This document shows, piece by piece, positions 51,369 through 58,965 of a stretch of 64,000 nt of DNA. Position numbers and translations under genes: made by a program. The stretch spans positions 2,046,001 to 2,110,000 of the forward strand of contig NZ_CP071321.1 in the NCBI RefSeq assembly GCF_017309585.1. Reading direction: 5' to 3'. Origin of the DNA: Nitrogeniibacter aestuarii (GTDB lineage: Bacteria; Pseudomonadota; Gammaproteobacteria; Burkholderiales; Rhodocyclaceae). The first letter of the stretch is position 1; each line of letters opens with the position of its first letter. Under the pieces are notes generated by a model. It searched no databases and was not told where the DNA came from. It saw only the letters and a list, made by a program, of their open reading frames with translations.

Positions 51369-53072
51369 TTAGCGTTGGGTCCGCCGCAAGCGGTATTCGA
51401 CCTGCCCGCGCTTCAGATCGAGCAGACGTGCCGTGGCTGAGACGTTGCCACCGCTGCGCTGGAGCGCGCGTGACAGGACGAGGCTTTCGATCTGTTCGAA
51501 CGAGACGCCCTCGTCGAGGAGCTGATCAACGATGGCTTCCTCGGCAGAACTCGGCTGATGTTCACTCTGTTCGGGCACGAGACGGCCGCCCGGGCCGAGG
51601 TTGAAGGCGCCGTCCTGCAGCTTCTCGCCGCCGGCAAACAGATGCTGGACATCGATCACGCCGTCGTCCTCGGCCAGAATGACGCCGCGCTCGATCATGT
51701 TCTCAAGCTCGCGGACGTTGCCCGGCCAGTCGTAGTTCCACAAGGCGTTGTAGGCGCTGGTCGATAGCCCGCGTACCTGTTTGCGGCATCGGGCCATGCT
51801 GCGTTCCAGGAAGAGGGCAGTGAGCAGGGGAATGTCTTCCCGGCGCTCCTTGAGCGGGGGGATTTCGATCGGAAACACATTGAGGCGGAAGAACAGATCG
51901 CGCCGGAAGCGGCCGGCTTCCACCTCCGCCCACAGGTCCTGGTTGGCCGCCGCGACAATGCGCACGTCGGCCTTTCGCACCTCCGTGCCGCCGACCCGTT
52001 CGAATTCCCGCTCCTGAATCGCTCTGAGCACCTTGCCCTGGGCGGACAGGGACAGGCTGGCGACTTCGTCGAGAAAGAGCGTGCCGCCAGCGGCGCGTTC
52101 GAAGCGGCCGGGCCGGGTGACATCCGCCCCGGTGAAGGCGCCGCGCTCGACGCCGAACAGTTCGGCCTCGACCAGCTCTTTGGGAATCGCTGCGCAGTTG
52201 ATGGAGATCATCGGTCCGCCCGACCGCGGGCTGATGGAGTGCAGGGCGCGCGCGAAACACTCCTTGCCCACGCCGCTTTCGCCCTTGAACAGCACCGTCG
52301 AATCGGTCGGGGCAACCTTGCGCACCAGTCGGGCGACATTGTTGAAGCCGGCCGAAGCGCCCACGAAGCCTTCGAGGTCCTGAACCCGGTCGCCGTGCCG
52401 GTGTCGTGCGCCCGCCAGCGAATCGACGAAGGTGTCGATCTGCAGGAAGTGAGCATGACCGGCTTCCTCTCTGGGCCACTCGGCCAGGGGCTTGCCGATC
52501 ACGCGGCACTGGGCATGGCCCATGGCAACGCACTCGGTTTCCTGCCAGTGGATGGGCATGCCGGTATAGGCGGTACAGAAGCCGTCGGCGTAGCCGACCA
52601 TCATCCAGCACGCCGGGCTGCCACTGACGCCATGGTGACGAAGATGCGCTTCGGCCTCCCAGGAGGCGCGCCAATGGTAGTCGCCGAAGAACTCGCCCTG
52701 TTCGATGTCATAGCGCATGGTTTCGTTGGGCTGGTTGCGCACGAAGCCCTCGATTTCCCGCAGGCGTGGCCCCAGATTCAGCCCCTCGATGCCCTGGCCG
52801 ATGCCGGCGTCGCGCACCCGGTGTCCGTCCTCGAAACCCTGTTGGTAGCCCAGCCGGGTGATGAGCTCGCGCGCCTTGTCGATGCCCAGGAGGGTGATGA
52901 GTTCGTGACGCAGGGCGGCGAAGGACTCCGCGTGCATGAGCAGCATGCGCTGCTCGAGCAGCCGGATGTGGCCGGTGTCGGGCGAAAAATGCAGTTGGTC
53001 GATCAGGCCCCGACTGTGGACATCTTCGCTCATGCCCAGCGGTTCGCCGGTGCGTCGTGGCCGTGCGCTCAT
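51369..53072 (-). CDS. XylR-family sigma-54 activator with altered sensor pocket
   Basis: 567 residues from the ATG at 53072 (GAAGG immediately upstream; 53075 and 53033 are alternatives, and the open frame extends into the control region). Domains as in DmpR: XylR_N, V4R, AAA+ with GESGVGKE and GAFTGA, Fis-type HTH (GGNVSATARLLDLKRGQVEY). Zinc ligands are kept (ACWMMVGY, ETECVAMGHAQC), but the residue matching the phenol-binding His of MopR is Arg (GPRLREIEG), suggesting a different, perhaps acidic effector. It is divergent from the reductase/Rieske pair and should control the sigma-54 promoter at 53223. Confidence 0.9.
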   Translation of the reverse strand: MSARPRRTGEPLGMSEDVHSRGLIDQLHFSPDTGHIRLLEQRMLLMHAESFAALRHELITLLGIDKARELITRLGYQQGFEDGHRVRDAGIGQGIEGLNLGPRLREIEGFVRNQPNETMRYDIEQGEFFGDYHWRASWEAEAHLRHHGVSGSPACWMMVGYADGFCTAYTGMPIHWQETECVAMGHAQCRVIGKPLAEWPREEAGHAHFLQIDTFVDSLAGARHRHGDRVQDLEGFVGASAGFNNVARLVRKVAPTDSTVLFKGESGVGKECFARALHSISPRSGGPMISINCAAIPKELVEAELFGVERGAFTGADVTRPGRFERAAGGTLFLDEVASLSLSAQGKVLRAIQEREFERVGGTEVRKADVRIVAAANQDLWAEVEAGRFRRDLFFRLNVFPIEIPPLKERREDIPLLTALFLERSMARCRKQVRGLSTSAYNALWNYDWPGNVRELENMIERGVILAEDDGVIDVQHLFAGGEKLQDGAFNLGPGGRLVPEQSEHQPSSAEEAIVDQLLDEGVSFEQIESLVLSRALQRSGGNVSATARLLDLKRGQVEYRLRRTQR

Positions 53073-53123
53073 CATCCTTCCCGTTCGTGTTTCGTGAAAT
53101 GGAGGATGTGCTCTGGTGAAGGG

Positions 53124-53139
53124 TTTGTCAAATGAAGAA
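53124..53139 (+). promoter_or_regulatory. Possible degenerate upstream activating site
   Basis: TTTGTCAAATGAAGAA matches the site at 16918 in 12 of 16 positions and lies 84 bases before the -24 element, the expected range. It is therefore a candidate binding site for the activator encoded by the divergent gene. Confidence 0.45.
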
Positions 53140-53222
53140 AGTTCCCGGGCGTTCCGGGTTTTTCGTTTCTTGGAGGAGGAAAAGTAACCGAAAAAACAGA
53201 TGGTTATAAATGTCGAGATTTC

Positions 53223-53238
53223 TGGCACATCGGTTGCT
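53223..53238 (+). promoter_or_regulatory. Sigma-54 promoter of the second reductase/Rieske operon
   Basis: TGGCACATCGGTTGCT matches the consensus TGGCAC-N5-TTGCW at every fixed position. It lies 59 bases before the reductase ATG and is divergent from a sigma-54 activator gene. This is the clearest promoter in the window. Confidence 0.92.
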
Positions 53239-53296
53239 ATTTACTCAATACAAAAACCGGCACTGAGCGAAAAGCCCAGGCCCAACGGAGACAAAC

Positions 53297-54286
53297 ATGA
53301 CGCAAGCCACCGATACGGTATTGGCGGACGACTGGATCGAGGTGACTGTTCACCGCAAGCATCCCGCCGCCCAGAACATTGCCTATCTCGAGTTGCGCCG
53401 GCCCGACGGGGGTGAGCTGCCCCCCTTCGAGGCGGGTGCCCATATCGACCTTGCCTTGCCCGGCGATATCGTCCGGCAATACTCCCTGTGCAACGATCCG
53501 GCGCAGCGCGATCGATACGCCCTGGGGGTGCTCCTGGAGGCCTCGGGCCGGGGGGGATCTCGCGCCGTGCACGAGCAGGTGTGCGAAGGCGATGTGCTGC
53601 GCATCGGCCGGCCGCGAAACCTGTTCCCGCTGGTCGAAGGGCGCCACGCCATCTTGCTGGCCGGCGGTATCGGCGTGACGCCGATCCTGGCCATGGCCGA
53701 AACCCTCAATCGTGAAGACCGCTCCTTCGAGTTGCACTACTGCGGGCGCAGTGCCGACCGGATGGCCTTCCGCGACCGCATTACCGATGCTCCTTATGCC
53801 GTCAGATCGCGTTTCTACACCGACGACGCGCCGCCGCTGGAGCGTTTCGACGCCGAGGGCGTACTGCCCACAGCCGACCCCGGGGTGCATGCCTATGTGT
53901 GTGGGCCGGCGGGCTTCATCGACCATGTGGTCGGCACGCTGCGCGCCAAGGGGTGGCGCGACGACAACATCCATTTCGAGAGCTTTTCCGCCCCGGCGCC
54001 CGTGGTCGATGGCGCCGCGTTCGAAATCCAGCTCGGTATTGACGGCCCGCTGGTTGCGGTCCAACCGGATCAGTCGGTTGCCCAGGCGCTGATCGCAGCG
54101 GGTGTCGATGTGCCGCTTTCGTGCGAGCAAGGTATCTGCGGGACTTGCGCTATGCGTGTGCTCGATGGCACGCCCGATCACCACGACATGTATTTCACCG
54201 AGGCCGAGAAGGCCGCCAACGATCAATTCACCCCGTGTTGCTCGCGATCACTCAGCCCCCGGCTGGTGGTCGATGTGCCGCGCTGA
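53297..54286 (+). CDS. Oxygenase reductase (VanB-like), copy 2
   Basis: 329 residues (MTQATDTVLADDWIEVTVHR), SD CGGAGAC. Flavin domain (RQYSLCNDP), NAD domain (AILLAGGIGVTPILAMAE, YVCGPAGFI) and C-terminal plant-type [2Fe-2S] domain (CEQGICGTCAMRVLDG). It is first in its operon, 50 bases before the oxygenase gene, whereas copy 1 follows its oxygenase. Confidence 0.9.
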   Translation: MTQATDTVLADDWIEVTVHRKHPAAQNIAYLELRRPDGGELPPFEAGAHIDLALPGDIVRQYSLCNDPAQRDRYALGVLLEASGRGGSRAVHEQVCEGDVLRIGRPRNLFPLVEGRHAILLAGGIGVTPILAMAETLNREDRSFELHYCGRSADRMAFRDRITDAPYAVRSRFYTDDAPPLERFDAEGVLPTADPGVHAYVCGPAGFIDHVVGTLRAKGWRDDNIHFESFSAPAPVVDGAAFEIQLGIDGPLVAVQPDQSVAQALIAAGVDVPLSCEQGICGTCAMRVLDGTPDHHDMYFTEAEKAANDQFTPCCSRSLSPRLVVDVPR

Positions 54287-54336
54287 CATGCCGCACACCC
54301 CATTGCATTCACAAATAAACCAAAGAGGAGACACCC

Positions 54337-55407
54337 ATGGAAAACCCGCAACCCTTTCTGATGAACACCTGGTATGTGGCCGCGCTGTCGAGCGAGGTCG
54401 ATGGCGAGGCCCTGTTCAAACGCAAGATCCTCAATACCTCGGTGCTCATCTATCGCACGGAAGACGGCACTGCCGTTGCGCTGCATGACCGGTGCCCGCA
54501 CCGTTTTGTGCCCCTGTCGATGGGCCGGCGCGAAGGGGACACGGTGGTGTGTCCCTACCATGGTCTGAAGTTCGACTGTACCGGCAAGTGCACCCACAAC
54601 CCGCACGGCAACCAGAAGATCCCCGAGGCCGCGCGCACCCGCAGTTTCCCGCTCGTCGAGCGCTATGGGTTCCTGTGGATCTGGATGGGCAACGAAGCGG
54701 CCGACCCGGCGACCATCCCCGACTACAGTCCGCTGGACGAGGGTCATGAAAACGGTGTGGCCTACACCTACATGTACCCCAAGGCCAACTACCAGCTCAT
54801 TCTCGACAACGTGATGGACCTGTCCCACATCGACCATGTGCACGGCGAGATCATCACCACCCGCGGCAAACTCTCGCCGCTGGTGCCGCAACTGCGTGAA
54901 ACGGCCGCGACGGTCGAGGCGCGCTGGGAGTGGGCGCAGCAACCGGCCATGCTCATCTTCAACCAGTTCCTGCCCGACCCGGACGCTGAGGCACGCCACT
55001 TCTTCGACATCACCTGGGCCGCGCCGGCCAACATCCAGCTCTCCGTCGGCGCCATCCAGGGGCCGGGCGCGCTTGATCTGGAACACTGTGTCGGCCAGTA
55101 CGACCTGCACACCTGCACACCGGAAACCGCCGACACCACCCACTACTTCTTTGCGACACGCCGCAACCATATCGAGGAAGACGGCGAGTACAACACCATG
55201 AAGATCCAGGCCATGCACGATGCCTTCATGACCGAAGACGGCCCGATCCTGGATGCCGTGCATGAGGAAATGGGGACGGATGACCTGTTCGGTCTGAGCC
55301 CGGTGCTCATGAGCAACGATGTGGCGCCGGTGAAGGTGCGTCGGCATCTGAAGCGCCTGATCGAGGACGAGCAGGCTGCGCAGGCTGGCATCAAGAAGAG
55401 CGCCTGA
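54337..55407 (+). CDS. Rieske non-heme iron oxygenase, alpha subunit, copy 2
   Basis: 356 residues, SD AGAGGAGAC. Rieske ligands Cys53-x-His55 (RCPHRF) and Cys72-x2-His75 (CPYHGL). Iron site Asp161, His164, His169 (NVMDLSHIDHVHGE), the typical pattern of vanillate O-demethylase oxygenases. Closer to classical VanA than copy 1 is. Likely substrate is a methoxylated or methylated aromatic acid or phenol; this agrees with the loss of the phenol His in its activator, but is inference. A good terminator follows. Confidence 0.9.
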   Translation: MENPQPFLMNTWYVAALSSEVDGEALFKRKILNTSVLIYRTEDGTAVALHDRCPHRFVPLSMGRREGDTVVCPYHGLKFDCTGKCTHNPHGNQKIPEAARTRSFPLVERYGFLWIWMGNEAADPATIPDYSPLDEGHENGVAYTYMYPKANYQLILDNVMDLSHIDHVHGEIITTRGKLSPLVPQLRETAATVEARWEWAQQPAMLIFNQFLPDPDAEARHFFDITWAAPANIQLSVGAIQGPGALDLEHCVGQYDLHTCTPETADTTHYFFATRRNHIEEDGEYNTMKIQAMHDAFMTEDGPILDAVHEEMGTDDLFGLSPVLMSNDVAPVKVRRHLKRLIEDEQAAQAGIKKSA

Positions 55408-55440
55408 TTCGTTTCGGAGATTTTCCTCGCTCTCGTTTCA

Positions 55441-55468
55441 AGCCCGCTGCCCGCGGGCTTTTTTTTGC
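55441..55468 (+). terminator. Terminator of the second Rieske operon
   Basis: Stem AGCCCGC/GCGGGCT with a 5-base loop, followed by seven to eight T. It ends 33 bases after the oxygenase stop. Confidence 0.9.
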
Positions 55469-55519
55469 TCGCTCGCGAAGGCGTGGCCGGTACCGTTGCG
55501 GTGCTGGTCTCACCCCGGC

Positions 55520-56110
55520 CGATGGCGATTCATCTCTGCACTACGTCACGCATGAGTTCAGTGTTGAATCGGAACACCATTTCAATCTCGTTATGCCGCT
55601 GGTTTCGCCCTGAGGGGCGACCTACTTTCTTGGCGCGCAAGAAAGTAGGCAAAGAGACGCATCCCGCTTTTCGTGGCCCTTCGGGCTCCCCTCGCTGCCC
55701 GAACGCTCAGCAGGTGACTTCGCCAACTCGCCCTGCGGGCTCAGACAGCGAAGTCACTTTTTCTGCTGATCATTCGGACGACTCGGCACGACAGAGGGAT
55801 TGGGGACGTGCCAACCTGAAACGCATTTCCGATCTGGAAGGATGATCCCGTCGTCGCTGCGCTCGGCCGGGCTACGCCCCCACCACAATGGCACGGTCCG
55901 CTGCGCCCTCGATCGCGCCAATCGTCAAGTGCCGGGGGCGGATCAACGGGCTTCGCTGTTTGAGCCCGAGAGGGCGAGTTGGCGAAGCACGCCGCCACCG
56001 GGGGTTGGCGGTTGGGCATCGCCGAAGGCGACGCGACCGTGGGCTGTGCTTCTTTGCGCACTTTCTTGCACAAGCAAGAAGGTGCGGCGCCCGCCGGGGC
56101 GAAACCCGGC
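55520..56110 (-). repeat. 590-bp repeat, unit C (right array, inverted)
   Basis: Inverted relative to the left array: it starts (plus strand) with GATGGCGATTCATC and shows the CTACTTTCTTG hairpin first, then the TTCGCCAACTCGCCC blocks, then the ACTTTCTTGC hairpin. The next unit starts 591 bases later, and the two units are almost identical over their first ~340 bases. ORFs inside are not considered genes. Confidence 0.85.
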
Positions 56111-56701
56111 CGATGGCGATTCATCTCTGCACTACGTCACGCATGAGTTCAGTGTTGAATCGGAACATCATTCCAATCTCGTTATGCCGCTGGTTTCGCC
56201 CTGAGGGGCGACCTACTTTCTTGGCGCGCAAGAAAGTAGGCAAAGAGACGCATCCCGCTTTTCGTGGCCCTTCGGGCTGCCCTCGCTGCCCGAACGCTCA
56301 GCAGGTGACTTCGCCAACTCGCCCTGCGGGCTCAGACAGCGAAGTCACTTTTTCTGCTGATCATTCGGACGACTCGGCACGACAGAGGGATTGGGGACGT
56401 GCCAACCTGAAACGCATTTCCGATCTGGAAGGATGATCCCGTCGTCGCTGCGCTCGGCCGGGCTACAGTCCCACCAGAATGGCACGCCCGCTCCGCCCTC
56501 GAGAGCGCCAATCGACAAGCCCCGGGGGCGGAAACACGGGCTTCGCTGTCTGAGCCCGAAGGGCGAGTTGGCGAAGCACGCCGCCACCGGGGTTTGGCGA
56601 TTGGGCATCGCCGCCAGGCGACGCGATCATGGGCTGTGCTTCTTTGCTTACTTTCTTGCACAAGCAAGAAAGTACGGCGCCCGCCGGGGCGAAACCCGGC
56701 C
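56111..56701 (-). repeat. 590-bp repeat, unit D (right array, inverted)
   Basis: Second full inverted unit. It matches unit C almost base for base from 56112 to about 56460 (for example TGCCAACCTGAAACGCATTT in both), then the two diverge slightly around the CGAGAGCGCC segment. This recent similarity contrasts with the older divergence between left and right arrays. Confidence 0.85.
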
Positions 56702-56990
56702 AATGGCTGTTCATACCTGAACGACCTCACCCATCAGTTCAATGCTGAGTCGAAACACCATTTCATTCTTGTTTGGCTGCGGCTTTCGCCCTGAGGGGCG
56801 ACCTACTTTCTTGGCGCGCAAGAAAGTAGGCAAAGAAGCGCGTCCCGCTGTCGTGGCCCTGCGGGCTCCCCTCGCTGCCCGAACGCCCGGCAGGCGGCTT
56901 CGCCAACTCGCCCCGTTGGGGCCCAGACAGCGAAACCGCTTTTTCTGCAGGACATCCGGACGACTCGGCACGACGGAGGGATTTGGGCTC
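56702..56990 (-). repeat. 590-bp repeat, partial unit E (right array, inverted)
   Basis: Half a unit, covering the junction, the CTACTTTCTTG hairpin and the first TTCGCCAACTCGCCC block. It stops near GGCACGACGGAGGGATT, shortly before the methyltransferase gene. Confidence 0.75.
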
Positions 56991-57101
56991 GCCGCGCTGA
57001 CACGATGCTGGTTCCCCGGCGTTCCCGGGTCGAGAGCGGTCTTGCGGCGCCTGGATGCCGGCCCTGTAGAATGCGCGTTTGCATTGTGCGGGGCATGGAT
57101 C

Positions 57102-58235
57102 GTGAGCGAATTTTCCGAGTTGAACTGGACCGACGGGGCCGGCGAGCATCATGCCCGCTGGCAATCGGCGGCCGGCTTGCCTCCGCCCAAACGCGTGCAG
57201 GTGGTCGGCGACGAAATGCGCGCTGATGAGGCCTGGCGGCTGGCCTGCGAGGGCACGGCACTGCTCTGGCAGGGCGATTTTCAGAATGCCCGCCAGTTGC
57301 TCAGTGCGATGGGGCGGCGCGTGGATCGAAAGAAGCGCAAGCCGGCCGACGGCGAGGCCCCGCTCTTCCCGCATGCCTTCCATCTGTATCGGCAGGCCCA
57401 GGCCCAACGGGCACGCACACTGGGGCAACTGCTCGTGCCCATGACGGCGGACTACCGCATCGAGCTCAGGCGCGCGCCCGAGGTGGCCGATGCCTGTCTT
57501 GCCGCGTGGGGTGTGTCCGACCAACCGCTGGTGGTGTCGCTGCGTGAATTGCTGGGTGCGGTCGGCGCGCATCAGTGGCAGCTCAAGGGCGTTGAGGTGC
57601 CGGCGCTGGGCGCCCGGATCCACCCGGTGCACGGTGTGTTCTCACCCGTGCGCGGCGAGTATGTAACGTTGGTGGCCGAGGCGCCGCTGCCGGCCACGGA
57701 CCTGGCGTTCGATGTCGGCACCGGGACCGGCGTGCTCGCGGCCGTGCTGGCGCGGCGCGGGGTCAGACAGGTGGTGGCCACCGATACGAGTGATCGCGCG
57801 CTCGCCTGTGCTGCCGATAATCTTTCCCGGCTGGGGCTGGCGGAGCAGGTGCGGCTGGAGCGGGCTGACCTGTTTCCCGAGGGGCAGGCCTCTCTCGTCG
57901 TGTGCAATCCGCCATGGGTGCCGGCCAAGCCCACCTCGGCCGTGGAGGCGGCGGTCTATGACCCCGACAGCCGGATGCTCAGGGGTTTTCTTGAAGGGCT
58001 GGGGATGCACCTTGCGCCGGGTGGGGAGGGCTGGTTGATTCTGTCCGACCTGGGCGAGCATCTGGGCCTGCGCACACGCGAGACCTTGATGGGCTGGATC
58101 GACGCGGCGGGCTTGCGCGTCATTGATCGGGTCGACACCCGACCCGGGCATGGCAAAGCGAGTGATGCGAACGACCCCTTGCATGCAGCGCGTGCGAAAG
58201 AGGTGACGAGCCTGTGGCGTCTCGCGGTGCGCTGA
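57102..58235 (+). CDS. Class I SAM-dependent methyltransferase (small-domain type)
   Basis: 377 residues from a GTG at 57102; the open frame before it runs through repeat unit E and is not coding. The C-terminal half has SAM motif I DVGTGTGVLAAVLA, an acidic loop (VVATDTSDRALACAADNL), and NPPW (VVCNPPWVPAK), the substrate motif of N-methyltransferases acting on glutamine or on adenine/guanine bases, as in PrmB/PrmC or RlmG types. The N-terminal ~180 residues form a separate domain. The target is unknown. A weak GGGG lies before the GTG. Confidence 0.78.
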   Translation: MSEFSELNWTDGAGEHHARWQSAAGLPPPKRVQVVGDEMRADEAWRLACEGTALLWQGDFQNARQLLSAMGRRVDRKKRKPADGEAPLFPHAFHLYRQAQAQRARTLGQLLVPMTADYRIELRRAPEVADACLAAWGVSDQPLVVSLRELLGAVGAHQWQLKGVEVPALGARIHPVHGVFSPVRGEYVTLVAEAPLPATDLAFDVGTGTGVLAAVLARRGVRQVVATDTSDRALACAADNLSRLGLAEQVRLERADLFPEGQASLVVCNPPWVPAKPTSAVEAAVYDPDSRMLRGFLEGLGMHLAPGGEGWLILSDLGEHLGLRTRETLMGWIDAAGLRVIDRVDTRPGHGKASDANDPLHAARAKEVTSLWRLAVR

Positions 58236-58251
58236 ATACCGCCCGGCGTGC

Positions 58252-58965
58252 TCAGCTCCAGGTGACGTTGGCCGAGAACAGGTAGCCGGCGCCGTACACG
58301 GTCTTGATGATCTTTGCGTGCTGCGGGTCTTCTTCGAAGCGGCGCCGGAGGCGCGAGACGCGCAGGTCGATGCTGCGATCGAGCGCGGTGACGTTGCGCC
58401 CGTCGAGCAACTGGTCGCGCGACAGGATCTGGTTGGGGTGTTCGAGCATCACCCGCAACAATTGCGCCTCGGCCTGACTGAGGTTCGTTTCTTCGCCCGA
58501 GGGGCTCACCAACAGGTAGGTGGAGAGGTCGAAGCGCCAGCCGGCGAATTCGGCGCACTGTTCTGGCTTGAGTTCAGGGCTGGGGGCGCCCTGGTAGCGG
58601 CGGATCACGCTGCGCACACGGGCAATCAGTTCGCGCGGCTCGAAGGGTTTGGTCACATAGTCGTCCGCGCCCATCTCGAGACCCAGCACCCGGTCGTGCG
58701 AGTCGTCGCGACCGGTGACGATCATCAGGCCGAAGCGGTGCTCGGCGCGCAGGGGGCCGACGATCTGCAGGGCGTCCATGTCCGGCAATTGCAGATCGAG
58801 GATGACCAGATCCGGCGATTCGCTGCGCAGCTGCCGGAGAAAGGCGCCCCCGGTGTCGAAGCAGCGGCAGCGGAAATCGTACTTGTGCAGCGCGCGTTCA
58901 ATGAGCTGAGAGACGCCGGGATCGTCGTCGACCACGAACACCAGCGGCATCGGGCACTGGCTCAT
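58252..58965 (-). CDS. OmpR-family response regulator
   Basis: 237 residues. Receiver domain with acidic pocket (FVVDDD), phospho-acceptor Asp57 (VILDLQLPD) and Lys in VTKPFEP, then a winged-helix trans-reg C domain (NLSQAEAQLLRVMLEHPNQI, RSIDLRVSRLRRRFE, IKTVYGAGYLF). It overlaps the histidine kinase gene by 4 bases and is the likely output partner of that kinase. Confidence 0.92.
   Translation of the reverse strand: MSQCPMPLVFVVDDDPGVSQLIERALHKYDFRCRCFDTGGAFLRQLRSESPDLVILDLQLPDMDALQIVGPLRAEHRFGLMIVTGRDDSHDRVLGLEMGADDYVTKPFEPRELIARVRSVIRRYQGAPSPELKPEQCAEFAGWRFDLSTYLLVSPSGEETNLSQAEAQLLRVMLEHPNQILSRDQLLDGRNVTALDRSIDLRVSRLRRRFEEDPQHAKIIKTVYGAGYLFSANVTWS

Noticed and set aside
55465..56990. ORFs of up to 182 codons in the right repeat array
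   Set aside because: They run through repeat junctions and hairpins; the same peptides recur because the DNA repeats, not because a protein is conserved.
56742..57101. N-terminal extension of the methyltransferase by 120 codons
   Set aside because: The extension runs through repeat unit E; family similarity starts at the GTG at 57102.
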